Translations under genes and position numbers: made by a program | The notes under the pieces: generated by a model | Databases searched by the model: none | Told to the model about the DNA's origin: nothing | The model's input: only the letters and a program-made list of their open reading frames with translations | In this document: piece by piece, positions 36,237-43,982 of the stretch | How the letters are laid out: each line of letters opens with the position of its first letter | Position numbering within the stretch: the first letter of the stretch is position 1 | NCBI GenBank assembly: GCA_902793335.1 | Contig: CADBCZ010000017.1 | Location: 1-52,524, forward strand | Direction of reading: 5' to 3' | DNA length: 52,524 nucleotides | Source of the DNA: an uncultured Lachnospiraceae bacterium | GTDB lineage: Bacteria > Bacillota > Clostridia > Lachnospirales > Lachnospiraceae

Positions 36237-37730
36237 TTATTGCTCCGATATAACAGATAGCGGATCAACATATTCACCACTTGTATTAATAACTCCTAAA
36301 TGCAGATGCGGACCCGTGGAATTACCACTATTACCAACAGCACCAATTTTCTGGCCTTTTTTAACTTCATCACCCGCAGCTACCATTAATTCATCCAGCA
36401 TATGAGCATATAAATATTTAGTACCATCGTCACCTTTAATAATTACATAATTTCCTAAATCATCTTTAAAACCGGCTTCCTCTACACTACCGGCACATAC
36501 AGAGACGATTTCTGTACCATCAGATGCGCAAAAATCTGTTCCTTTATGTTTTTCACCAAACTGACACGTGATTATTGCTTTTTCATCTGATATCGGGAAA
36601 CAAAATACTTCTCCAGTCTGTATATCTGCATCAACCTCCTGATCGACTTGTTCCTGACTATCTGATTTCTTATCAACCTGTTCCGAAACAACCGGCTCAT
36701 TGTCTATTTGTTCCGAAGTAGACGGTTCCTTATCATTTTTGATATTCTGTGCTGCATCAACCTTGCCAGAATGCGGGTATGTCAGAAATCCGACTGTCAA
36801 AGCTCCCAGCACTAAAAATGCCATAGCTACAATTATTTTCTTATTCTTTTCCATATTAATTATATTTTTCACCCTTTCCTTAGTTCCAATCTCTCCAAAC
36901 GCAACAGGGCAAGCCGAAATCATCCGTCTCGGAATGCTCATATCGAGCAGCGTCTGGGAATAAATTTTCTTCTTGTCATATCCTATTTTTCTAATTACTT
37001 TTTCGTCACATGCCAATTCTATATCCTTACAGAAAACGCTATACGCAATCCATACCGCAGGATTAAACCAGTGCATAGCAACTATAAAAAAACCTATAGG
37101 TTTTGCAAGATGATCACCTCTTTTGTAATGTGCAATTTCATGATTTAAAATCATAAACATTTCAGTCTTGTCAAGTCCTGATGGAATATATATTCTCGGA
37201 TTAATAATTCCTATTACAAATGCTGTATCAATTCTTTCCGACTCATATACATTTTTCCATGGAACCATTTGATTAACTACACTGTTCTTAACAGGAATTG
37301 CATCGCTTATACATTTCTTTAAATTTAAATATAATGATAATGCATAAACTATTGTTAACACAAATCCTATGATCCAGATAAGTGAAAAAATGTCCATCTC
37401 ATCCAATCCCTTATCAAAGGTTTTTTTATCTAAATTCGTTATCTCCGAATCAGTACTATTAAGGATGAACAGTGAATTATCACTTATCTCTTGTGAATTA
37501 ATATTTTCACCATAGCTATCCATATCCACAACATACTCTCTTGCAGGAAGCAGACTAAACGGGCTTTCAATTGTAAACGGTACAAGCAGCCTCACCCCTA
37601 CAAGTATCCATATAAGACATCTGATATACTTTGGCATTTGCTTAAACAAAAATCTCACCAATATACAAGCAGCTATCAGAAATGAAGCCGAAATACTCAT
37701 ATTAATTATTTCAGTAAATACCTCTCTCAT
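36237..37730 (-). CDS. BlaR1-type M56 membrane metalloprotease fused to an M23 (LytM) peptidase
   Basis: The N-terminal ~300 residues are a BlaR1/MecR1-like antirepressor: membrane helices at the start, the zinc motif LNHEIAHYKRGDH (near 197), and ELACDEKVI. A further helix (IVAMAFLVLGALTVGFL) leads to a Glu/Gln-rich spacer with four EQVD-like repeats. In place of a beta-lactam-binding sensor, the last ~110 residues are an M23 endopeptidase with KHKGTDFCAS (near 395), YAHMLDEL and GPHLHLGV (near 475). Both catalytic sites look intact. It lies 26 bp after a BlaI-type repressor gene. Sensing of wall fragments or damage is inferred. Confidence 0.9.
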   Translation of the reverse strand: MREVFTEIINMSISASFLIAACILVRFLFKQMPKYIRCLIWILVGVRLLVPFTIESPFSLLPAREYVVDMDSYGENINSQEISDNSLFILNSTDSEITNLDKKTFDKGLDEMDIFSLIWIIGFVLTIVYALSLYLNLKKCISDAIPVKNSVVNQMVPWKNVYESERIDTAFVIGIINPRIYIPSGLDKTEMFMILNHEIAHYKRGDHLAKPIGFFIVAMHWFNPAVWIAYSVFCKDIELACDEKVIRKIGYDKKKIYSQTLLDMSIPRRMISACPVAFGEIGTKERVKNIINMEKNKKIIVAMAFLVLGALTVGFLTYPHSGKVDAAQNIKNDKEPSTSEQIDNEPVVSEQVDKKSDSQEQVDQEVDADIQTGEVFCFPISDEKAIITCQFGEKHKGTDFCASDGTEIVSVCAGSVEEAGFKDDLGNYVIIKGDDGTKYLYAHMLDELMVAAGDEVKKGQKIGAVGNSGNSTGPHLHLGVINTSGEYVDPLSVISEQ

Positions 37731-37756
37731 TACACAACTCTCCTTTGGTCTGGTAA

Positions 37757-38119
37757 CTAATTATCTTTGCACTCATCAATCATCTTCTGGATTTCATCAA
37801 TCTCATTTTTCGAGAGTTTCCTGTTCCTTGTAAATGCAGCAATAAATTGAGGTATACTGCCATTAAATGTTCTTTCTACCACCTCATCAATTTGTGACTC
37901 CTGAACCTGCTCCTTTGTTACAAGAGACGTTATAACCGCATTTTCGCTTTTTATCACACCTCTCTCGCTAAGTCTCTTAATTACGGTGTATGTTGTAGCC
38001 TTCTTCCATCCAAGCTCTGCTTCACAAAGCTTCGACAATTCCGTACTCTTGATAGGTTCATGATCCCATAATATCTGACAAAACCTATATTCACTTTCAA
38101 AAACCTTAGGTGTTTCCAT
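37757..38119 (-). CDS. BlaI/MecI-family transcriptional repressor
   Basis: A 120-aa winged-helix repressor that in the family is released by cleavage when its BlaR1-type partner is activated. The DNA-binding region contains WDHEPIKSTELSKLCEAELG and WKKATTYTVIKRLSERGVI; the C-terminal dimer region contains ISQF-like hydrophobics and ends near KDN. GAGGTAG precedes the ATG. The promoter at 38178-38206 is overlapped by palindromes, which suggests that it controls itself and the M56-M23 gene. Confidence 0.93.
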   Translation of the reverse strand: METPKVFESEYRFCQILWDHEPIKSTELSKLCEAELGWKKATTYTVIKRLSERGVIKSENAVITSLVTKEQVQESQIDEVVERTFNGSIPQFIAAFTRNRKLSKNEIDEIQKMIDECKDN

Positions 38120-38153
38120 AAAATCTACCTCTTTAAATATATGCGCATAATAT

Positions 38154-38196
38154 TGGTCGAATGTATTCGACTATTTTAGTCTAACGCATTCGACCA
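38154..38196. promoter_or_regulatory. Palindromic operator of the BlaI-type repressor
   Basis: A perfect 10-bp inverted repeat, TGGTCGAATG (38154-38163) and CATTCGACCA (38187-38196), spans the promoter -10. Each end is also a near-palindrome of its own (GTCGAATGTATTCGAC at 38156-38171; GTCTAACGCATTCGAC at 38179-38194). This is a double-operator layout expected for a dimeric repressor. Confidence 0.8.
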
Positions 38197-38206
38197 CTTT
38201 TGTCAA
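38178..38206 (-). promoter_or_regulatory. Promoter of the BlaI / M56-M23 operon
   Basis: On the minus strand a perfect -35 TTGACA (38201-38206) and a -10 TAGACT (38178-38183) have a 17-bp spacer. The operator covers the -10 and the start region. Confidence 0.75.
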
Positions 38207-38328
38207 CCATTAAAATTTCGTTTTTTTCACCTGTGCCGACCAAGCGGCATCCCTCACGCCGCGAGACAAAACCTCTGGTTCGAGGCACGCGTTCAGATAA
38301 CGTGGATGACAGGGTGAGACGGAAATAG

Positions 38329-38351
38329 AAAAAGGTCCGGCGGACCTTTTT
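38329..38351. terminator. Perfect palindrome, terminator-like
   Basis: AAAAAGGTCCG and CGGACCTTTTT flank a single base, so each strand has a GC-rich stem followed by T5. It lies inside the repeat block and could end transcription in either direction. Confidence 0.65.
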
Positions 38352-38559
38352 CCCGTCGAACCGACCGACGTGGTGTTCACACACCACGGAGAACGAACCT
38401 CAGGTTCGATTCTCCGCCGCATCAAACTTCATGCCTCACCATTTGCGGATGACAGGGCGCAATGCGTCCGGTGGACGCATGCTCTGCGCCGACCGAGCGG
38501 CATCCCTCATGCCGCGAGACAGAACCACAGGTTCGAGGCACGCATCTGCGTGCCATGAA

Positions 38560-38598
38560 AGAAAAAAAGCAGATGCTCTCACATCTGCTTTTTCTTTC
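38560..38598. terminator. Bidirectional terminator after tRNA-Leu
   Basis: An 8-bp stem (AGCAGATG at 38568-38575, CATCTGCT at 38582-38589) extends through A/T-rich flanks, with T7 on the minus side and T5 on the plus side. It lies just past the 3' end of the last tRNA of the minus-strand cluster. Confidence 0.9.
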
Positions 38599-38604
38599 AT
38601 CTCA

Positions 38605-38684
38605 TGCGGATGACAGGAATCGAACCTGCACACCGAAGTACTAGATCCTAAGTCTAGCGCGTCTGCCAGTTCCGCCACATCCGC
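38605..38684 (-). tRNA. tRNA-Leu (anticodon UAG)
   Basis: The acceptor stem GCGGATG / CATCCGC closes. The anticodon loop CTTAGGA within CTAGA/TCTAG gives UAG. A variable arm (ACTTCGGT) and the T-arm CAGGTTCGATTCCTG are present. CCA is not encoded. A frame reading MAELADALDLGSS across it is an artefact of tRNA sequence. Confidence 0.95.
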
Positions 38685-38723
38685 TTATAAAATCAAAAAG
38701 AAGCCTTTAAAGCTTCTCTCTAG

Positions 38724-38796
38724 TGAAGCACGGGGGATTCGAACCCCCGACAACCTGATTAAAAGTCAGGTGCTCTACCGACTGAGCTAGTGCTCC
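38724..38796 (-). tRNA. tRNA-Lys (anticodon UUU)
   Basis: The acceptor stem is GGAGCAC / GTGCTTC. The anticodon loop CTTTTAA between CCTGA and TCAGG gives UUU. The T-arm is GGGGGTTCGAATCCCCC. No CCA is encoded. Confidence 0.96.
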
Positions 38797-38860
38797 ATAT
38801 TATATAAAAGGTTACAGAAATAAAAACTGATACCTTATTAACAAATTAGTTGAAATCAAG

Positions 38861-38932
38861 CTGGGGTAGCCAGATTCGAACTGGCGAATGCAGGAGTCAA
38901 AGTCCTGTGCCTTACCGCTTGGCGATACCCCA
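38861..38932 (-). tRNA. tRNA-Gln (anticodon UUG)
   Basis: The acceptor stem is TGGGGTA / TACCCCA. The anticodon loop CTTTGAC between CAGGA and TCCTG gives UUG. The T-arm is GCCAGTTCGAATCTGGC. No CCA is encoded. Confidence 0.96.
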
Positions 38933-38980
38933 GTACTCACTGCATTCATGATTGGTTATATTACCCATCATTATTGCAAA

Positions 38981-39055
38981 GGTGGGTAAAGGGATTCGAA
39001 CCCTTGGCCTCCAGAGCCACAATCTGGCGCGCTAACCAACTGCGCCATACCCACC
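38981..39055 (-). tRNA. tRNA-His (anticodon GUG)
   Basis: The acceptor stem is GTGGGTA / TACCCAC with the extra 5' G(-1) pairing with C73 that is typical of tRNA-His. The loop TTGTGGC between CCAGA and TCTGG gives GUG. No CCA is encoded. Confidence 0.96.
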
Positions 39056-39061
39056 ATGTAG

Positions 39062-39135
<74 letters not shown>

Positions 39136-39160
39136 ACGTTACGCTTTAGTGCGTAACAAA

Positions 39161-39231
39161 AGCGGGTGATGGGAATCGAACCCACGTATCTAGCTTGGAA
39201 GGCTAGTGTTCTACCATTGAACTACACCCGC
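39161..39231 (-). tRNA. tRNA-Gly (anticodon UCC)
   Basis: The acceptor stem is GCGGGTG / CACCCGC with a short D-loop. The loop CTTCCAA between CTAGC and GCTAG gives UCC. No CCA is encoded. Confidence 0.96.
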
Positions 39232-39269
39232 ACATATTGCTTGTGAAATTGCTGTGTGATGATGATAGA

Positions 39270-39344
39270 TCGGGGTGACAGGATTCGAACCTGCGACCTC
39301 TTGATCCCAAATCAAGCGCTCTAGCCAAGCTGAGCCACACCCCG
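39270..39344 (-). tRNA. tRNA-Pro (anticodon UGG)
   Basis: The acceptor stem is CGGGGTG / CACCCCG. The loop TTTGGGA between CTTGA and TCAAG gives UGG. The T-arm is GCAGGTTCGAATCCTGT. It is the first tRNA of the minus-strand cluster. No CCA is encoded. Confidence 0.96.
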
Positions 39345-39434
39345 CTTTTCACGGTGTCATCGCTGACGCAAGACATACTATATCAAAATGTTATCGACTT
39401 GTCAACCATAAATTTAAAATTTTTTTAATTTTTT

Positions 39435-40367
39435 TTATTTTTCTTTTTTATCCCTTATAATTTCGTCAACAATATACCTCGGACGATGCTTTATTTCCTC
39501 GTATATTCTGGCCAGATAAAAGCCGATTATTCCAAGGCTTACCATAATCAGACTGCCTATTATAAGAATGAGAAGTATGACCGTAGTAAAACCTTCTAAA
39601 GCATTTCCCGAAAACCATCTTATCAATGACTGAATTCCAAGTACTAAAGAAAATACAAAGAAAAATACTCCTGAAAGAGTTATCAACTGCATCGGAGCCG
39701 TACTAAAAGATGAAATACTACCCACTGCATAATTAATAAGTGCATTCAATGACCATTTAGAAGAGCCTCTTGCCCTGTTTTTCACGTCAAACTCTACAGT
39801 TATGCTCTTATATCCCATCCATGAAGATAACGCTCTAAAAAATATATTTCTCTCAGGAAGTTTAACATATTCATCGACTACTTTTCTGTCGAGCATCTTA
39901 TAATCTGATGCTCTTGCCATATCAACACCTGCCGCATGACTTATAAGCTTGTAAAACAAATTAGCAAATCCTCTGTATAACGGATTTTCTTTTCCTCTTG
40001 AATGTTTTACACCCTCTATAACCTCAAACCCCTGTTCCCATAACCGATACATTTCCACTAATGTTGAAGCCGGATGCTGCAAGTCACAATCCATTACAGC
40101 ACACACTTCACCCGTCGCGTTAGAAAGACCTGCCAGGATAGCAGCCTCCTTTCCAAAATTTCTTGAAAAAGAAACTCCGAGAATCTTGGCATCCTTCACC
40201 TTTTCTGATAAATCACGTATTATTTCGCAACTCTTATCCTTTGAACCATCGTCTACATAAACCAGTTCAAACTCTATACCCTCAGGTACAAGCACATCTC
40301 GTATAGCCTCATATGCACATTCTATATTATCTTCTTCATTATATGTCGGCAAAACAATTGACAGCAT
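39435..40367 (-). CDS. Membrane-anchored family 2 glycosyltransferase (GtrB/DPM-like)
   Basis: Probably transfers a sugar from a nucleotide donor to undecaprenyl phosphate at the inner face of the membrane. It has LSIVLPTYNEEDNI at the N-terminus, VYVDDGSKDKS, the metal motif AVMDCDLQHP, and ASDYKMLDR in the middle. Two C-terminal membrane helices span roughly residues 225-295, and the tail ends in Lys. ATG 40367 is chosen because GGGAG lies about 8 bases upstream; the TTG at 40382 would include it. It is a single gene beside the tRNA cluster. Confidence 0.92.
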   Translation of the reverse strand: MLSIVLPTYNEEDNIECAYEAIRDVLVPEGIEFELVYVDDGSKDKSCEIIRDLSEKVKDAKILGVSFSRNFGKEAAILAGLSNATGEVCAVMDCDLQHPASTLVEMYRLWEQGFEVIEGVKHSRGKENPLYRGFANLFYKLISHAAGVDMARASDYKMLDRKVVDEYVKLPERNIFFRALSSWMGYKSITVEFDVKNRARGSSKWSLNALINYAVGSISSFSTAPMQLITLSGVFFFVFSLVLGIQSLIRWFSGNALEGFTTVILLILIIGSLIMVSLGIIGFYLARIYEEIKHRPRYIVDEIIRDKKEK

Positions 40368-40415
40368 AAATGCATCTCCCAACTATCAGTAATTAATTCT
40401 TATAACAATAAAAGT

Positions 40416-40453
40416 GGGACCAGTCAGAAATCTACAGACTCCCAAGTGGTCCC
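40416..40453 (-). terminator. Terminator of the small Asp-rich membrane gene
   Basis: On the minus strand GGGACCA and TGGTCCC (arms 40447-40453 and 40416-40422) enclose a 24-nt loop and are followed by ACTTTTATT. It lies about 30 bp past the stop of the gene at 40482. Confidence 0.75.
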
Positions 40454-40481
40454 TAATCTGTTTACTTTTGTAATTTTGATA

Positions 40482-40763
40482 TTATGCCTCTGAAGCTTTT
40501 GCAGGCTTTGCTGCCGGCTTAACATCTTCATCATCATCAAAAAAATCATCATCAAAATCGTCATCAAAATCATCATCAAAATCATCAAGATAATCAGGTG
40601 TAAGATAACGATATACTGCATAAGCAATACCTGCTATAGCTGTTATAGCACCAATAATAGCAAGTACCCATACAATGCTTCTTGTTGCCTTCTCTTTAGG
40701 ATCCTCACGCTTGATAAGTTCCTGAATCTTTGCTGCATTAATTAAATCATCAAAATTTTTCAT
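40482..40763 (-). CDS. Small single-pass membrane protein with Asp-rich repeats
   Basis: A 93-aa protein of no assigned function, similar in layout to small DUF4366-like Lachnospiraceae proteins. A charged helix (about 1-27) is followed by one membrane segment (about 29-50), then a strongly acidic stretch built from DDFD repeats (about 57-78) and an Ala/Lys/Pro tail. GGGAGGTATTTATA upstream of the ATG supports translation. It forms its own unit between pcrA and the GT2 gene. The acidic tail may bind cations, which is inference. Confidence 0.8.
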   Translation of the reverse strand: MKNFDDLINAAKIQELIKREDPKEKATRSIVWVLAIIGAITAIAGIAYAVYRYLTPDYLDDFDDDFDDDFDDDFFDDDEDVKPAAKPAKASEA

Positions 40764-40875
40764 TATAAATACCTCCCTTTCTTAACAATGAATTTAAAAT
40801 CCAATTCATAGCAATTAGTATAACACATTTTTATAGCATTTACTATAAAAATTATGTAAAATTTGTAATTTTATT

Positions 40876-43080
40876 TCAATTAATTTTCTTAAGTTTTGCA
40901 AATGAGGCAAACATACATTTAACACCATATTCTTTCCTGTCAAAAAGGACTTTGACCTCGTAATCCTTCGAACCTTTACTGATATCCAGAACTGTACCCT
41001 CGCCAAATTTAATGTGTGAAACCCTGTCCCCAGCACTGTAGTCAATTTCTCCTCCGGCCACTTTAAATTCCCTGCCAAACATAGGCGTTTTTGCAAATGT
41101 TTTGTTATAATTAGGCTTTTCAATCTTCTCCGACTGTTTCTTAATAGCGTAAGTCCCATTTCCATTCATGCTGATAACATCACCCGGTATCTCTTTAACA
41201 AATCTCGATATTGGATTGTAATTAGTGCTACCGTTTAACATCCTTTGTCTTGATGCCGTAAGATATAGTTTCTCTCTCGCTCTGGTTATCCCCACATAAC
41301 ACAAACGTCTCTCCTCAGACACTGCATCCTCATCATCAGAATTAAGAGCCATGCCGCTTGGGAAAAGTCTATCCTCCATTCCACCAAGAAATACACAAGG
41401 AAATTCCAGTCCTTTTGCACTGTGCAAAGTCATCAAAAGAACTACATCCTCATTTTCCGACAGGCTGTCAACCTCTGCCACCAGTGCTATCTCTTCCAGA
41501 AGTCCTGACAAGCTTGGTTCCTCCGTCTCAGATTCATAGGTTATAATCTTGTTTTTAAGCTCGTTTAAGTTTTCAATTCTCACAGAAGCCTCATCCGTAT
41601 TTTCTGCAACAAGTTCTGACATATACCCTGTTTGCTCAAGAATATACTCATATAAATCGCCCAGACTCGCCCCGTCACCCAGATAGTCCCTAAATTCAGT
41701 AATAAGAGAAGTAAATGAATCTATTTTCGCCGCAACCCTTGAAAGTCCCGGAATATCAGACACGCTAAATAAAGCATCAATAAGGCTCATGTCATAGGTA
41801 TCCGCATATGCCATAACCTTTGATACACTTGTGTCTCCTATGCCTCTTTTAGGCACATTTATTATCCTTCTTACAGCAATCTCATCCTGTCCGTTATCTA
41901 TCACCTTCAAATAGCTGATAATGTCCTTAATTTCTTTTCTTCCATAAAAATTCTGACCGCCGATAATCTTGTAAGGAATATTCCTAAGCATGAGCTTTTC
42001 CTCAAAAATTCTCGACTGCGCGTTAGTGCGGTAAAGTATTGCAAAATGGTGATAAGGTCTCCCCTCCGAATGCAGTTTCATTATTTCCGAAACAACTCCG
42101 TCAGCCTCCTGATATTCTGTATCAAACAGGTTAAATGTAACCTTTTCCCCATCATCTTTCTCTGTCCAGAGAGCCTTATCCTTTCTTCCCTCATTATTGG
42201 ATATAACACCGTTTGCAGCCTTTAAAATATTACCTGTAGAACGATAATTCTGCTCAAGTTTTATCACTTTAGCCTCAGGATATTCTTTCTCAAAATTGAG
42301 TATATTATAAATGTTCGCTCCCCTGAATTTATAAATAGACTGATCATCATCACCCACAACACAAAGATTTCTGTACTTTGATGCCAGTAATTTTACAAAC
42401 AGAAACTGTATATGGTTGGTATCCTGGTACTCATCTATCATTATATATTTGAATCTTTCCTGATAGCTGTCTAAAATATCAGGATGAAATTGAAAAAGCT
42501 CTACAGTTTTATACAGAAGATCATCAAAATCCAGTGCATTACACTGTTTTAACCTTTTCTGATACTCTGTATATATCCTGGCAATCTGCATTTTCCGGTA
42601 ATTGCCGCTTGCCTCCCTGTCATATTCATAAGGGGCAACAAACTGTTCTTTTGCCTTAGAAATCTCGCGAATAACCATCTTTTCCGGATATTGCTTAGAA
42701 TCTATGTTAAGTTTCTTAATACACGCTTTTACTGCTGCTTTCTGGTCATCACTGTCATATATTGTAAAGCTGCTATCAAAACCCAATCTGTCAATATATC
42801 TTCTTAATATACGTACACAGAGCGCATGGAAGGTAGAAACCCAAACCCATCCCGCACCGCGTCCGGCAATTGAATCCACTCTTTCACGCATCTCTCCGGC
42901 TGCTTTGTTAGTGAAGGTTATAGCCAATATATTATAGGGATCTACGCATTTTTCTCCAATAAGATAAGCTATTCTATGCGTCAGAACACGAGTCTTTCCA
43001 CTACCCGCACCTGCCAGTAATAAAACCGGTCCATCAGTCTGCATTACTGCTTCTGACTGTCTATCATTTAATCCATTCAT
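40876..43080 (-). CDS. pcrA: ATP-dependent DNA helicase PcrA/UvrD
   Basis: A superfamily 1A 3'-5' helicase in nucleotide-excision repair and replication restart. The ~734-aa protein has LNDRQSEAV (Q-motif), Walker A AGAGSGKTRVLTHR, DEYQDTN (motif II), GDDDQSIYKFRGA, LEQNYRST, and TLHSAKGLEFPCVFL to VGITRAREKL at the end of the motor. A C-terminal Tudor-like domain (GDRVSHIKFGEGTVLDI) is PcrA-typical. ATG 43080 follows AAGGAGAG. A promoter lies at 43126-43154. Confidence 0.97.
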   Translation of the reverse strand: MNGLNDRQSEAVMQTDGPVLLLAGAGSGKTRVLTHRIAYLIGEKCVDPYNILAITFTNKAAGEMRERVDSIAGRGAGWVWVSTFHALCVRILRRYIDRLGFDSSFTIYDSDDQKAAVKACIKKLNIDSKQYPEKMVIREISKAKEQFVAPYEYDREASGNYRKMQIARIYTEYQKRLKQCNALDFDDLLYKTVELFQFHPDILDSYQERFKYIMIDEYQDTNHIQFLFVKLLASKYRNLCVVGDDDQSIYKFRGANIYNILNFEKEYPEAKVIKLEQNYRSTGNILKAANGVISNNEGRKDKALWTEKDDGEKVTFNLFDTEYQEADGVVSEIMKLHSEGRPYHHFAILYRTNAQSRIFEEKLMLRNIPYKIIGGQNFYGRKEIKDIISYLKVIDNGQDEIAVRRIINVPKRGIGDTSVSKVMAYADTYDMSLIDALFSVSDIPGLSRVAAKIDSFTSLITEFRDYLGDGASLGDLYEYILEQTGYMSELVAENTDEASVRIENLNELKNKIITYESETEEPSLSGLLEEIALVAEVDSLSENEDVVLLMTLHSAKGLEFPCVFLGGMEDRLFPSGMALNSDDEDAVSEERRLCYVGITRAREKLYLTASRQRMLNGSTNYNPISRFVKEIPGDVISMNGNGTYAIKKQSEKIEKPNYNKTFAKTPMFGREFKVAGGEIDYSAGDRVSHIKFGEGTVLDISKGSKDYEVKVLFDRKEYGVKCMFASFAKLKKIN

Positions 43081-43125
43081 ATGCTCTCTCCTTAAATCGT
43101 ACATTTGTTCTAATCACTGTCTCAC

Positions 43126-43154
43126 AGTATAAATGATTTGGACTATAATAGCAA
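43126..43154 (-). promoter_or_regulatory. Promoter of pcrA
   Basis: On the minus strand the -35 box is TTGCTA (43149-43154) and the -10 box is TATACT (43126-43131), with a 17-bp spacer. It is divergent from the DUF1836 promoter, with only 12 bp between the two -35 boxes. Confidence 0.75.
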
Positions 43155-43166
43155 GTCAAATATCGC

Positions 43167-43195
43167 TTGCAATATGGTTTTAATAACTATATAAT
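43167..43195 (+). promoter_or_regulatory. Promoter of the DUF1836 gene
   Basis: On the plus strand the -35 box is TTGCAA (43167-43172) and the -10 box is TATAAT (43190-43195), with a 17-bp spacer, 57 bp before the TTG start. Confidence 0.75.
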
Positions 43196-43252
43196 GTAAC
43201 GTGCATACCGATTTTACACATCTATAATATTCTGCAAAAGGAAGTGAAACTA

Positions 43253-43933
43253 TTGGATTTTGACAAATTCACCTTTAAAGAAATACTAGAAAATATAAAT
43301 CAATGGATAGAAACAGATGTCATTAACCCTGAAGATATTCCGTCTATAGAATTATATATGGATCAGGTCACAACATTTATGGATAAAGAATTGGCAAGAA
43401 CGAAGAGGCATCCCGATGATAAGATTCTTACCAAAACAATGATTAATAACTATTCAAAAAATGACCTGCTTCCACCATCAAACAAAAAGAAATATTCCAA
43501 AGATCACATTATTTTACTTATATATATTTATTACATGAAGAATTTCTTATCAATCAGTGATATCAAAACTCTTCTAAGCCCTATGACAAACCGCTATTTT
43601 AACGATTTTAGAGATGACAGCACAGACAAATCTTCACTTTCCATGTCTGATATATATGCAGAAATATATACTCTCGAAAAAAAATATACAGCCAAACTTA
43701 AAGAAAACATAGACGAAATTTGCGATATTGCAGATAGCGAATTTAAGGAAGCTTCCGAATATCTCAAAGCTTTTGCTCTTGTCTCGATGTTAAGCTATGA
43801 TATATATGCGAAAAAACAGCTAATAGAACATCTGTTAGATTCCGTAACCACCGAAAGCTCAGATAACAGTGCTTCCAAAGAGACAAAAACAAAGAAAAAA
43901 AAGCCCGATAAACAGGCAAAACCAAACGAATAA
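43253..43933 (+). CDS. DUF1836 domain protein
   Basis: The only plus-strand protein gene in the window. The ~226-aa protein has the DUF1836 pattern: LARTKRHPDDKILTKTMINNYSKNDLLPPS followed by KYSKDHIILLIYIYYMK, which resembles a MerR-like winged-helix DNA-binding region. A Lys-rich tail follows (TKTKKKKPDK). The role is unknown in the family; DNA binding is inferred. I chose the TTG at 43253 because AAAGGAAG lies about 9 bases upstream; an in-frame GTG at 43244 falls within that site. Divergent from pcrA. Confidence 0.85.
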   Translation: MDFDKFTFKEILENINQWIETDVINPEDIPSIELYMDQVTTFMDKELARTKRHPDDKILTKTMINNYSKNDLLPPSNKKKYSKDHIILLIYIYYMKNFLSISDIKTLLSPMTNRYFNDFRDDSTDKSSLSMSDIYAEIYTLEKKYTAKLKENIDEICDIADSEFKEASEYLKAFALVSMLSYDIYAKKQLIEHLLDSVTTESSDNSASKETKTKKKKPDKQAKPNE

Positions 43934-43935
43934 CA

Positions 43936-43965
43936 AAAGGACAGGGATAAAACCTGTCCTTTCTT
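43936..43965. terminator. Terminator between convergent DUF1836 and yerC-like genes
   Basis: AAAGGACAGG / CCTGTCCTTT (43936-43945 and 43953-43962) with a 7-nt loop is followed by a T-rich sequence on the plus strand and TTTTG on the minus strand, so it can serve both genes. Confidence 0.88.
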
Positions 43966-43982
43966 ATTGCGTTCTTTCAAAT

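Larger units (their letters stand above)
38215..38604. repeat. GC-rich, hairpin-dense repeat block next to the tRNA cluster
   Basis: GC content is clearly above the surrounding DNA. Two copies of a 61-bp module (38231-38291 and 38484-38544, 53 of 61 identical) start CTG.GCCGACC.AGCGGCA and end GGTTCGAGGCACGC; each has a GCGGCATGAGGGATGCCGC-type hairpin on the minus strand. Interleaved are two more copies (38302 and 38445) of the GCGGATGACAGG sequence that forms the 3' end of the adjacent tRNA-Leu. Several further stem-loops fill the gaps (38329-38351, 38370-38388, 38387-38414, 38457-38490). Short open frames here have no ribosome sites and look spurious. Confidence 0.8.

Noticed and set aside
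38181-38558. Several 60-70-residue open frames on both strands in the GC-rich block
   Set aside because: They cross hairpins and repeat modules, overlap one another and have no ribosome sites; length is explained by high GC.
38436-38678. 80-residue open frame beginning MAELADALDLGSS
   Set aside because: It reads through tRNA-Leu and the repeat block; this peptide is the well-known translation of a tRNA-Leu gene and lacks a ribosome site.
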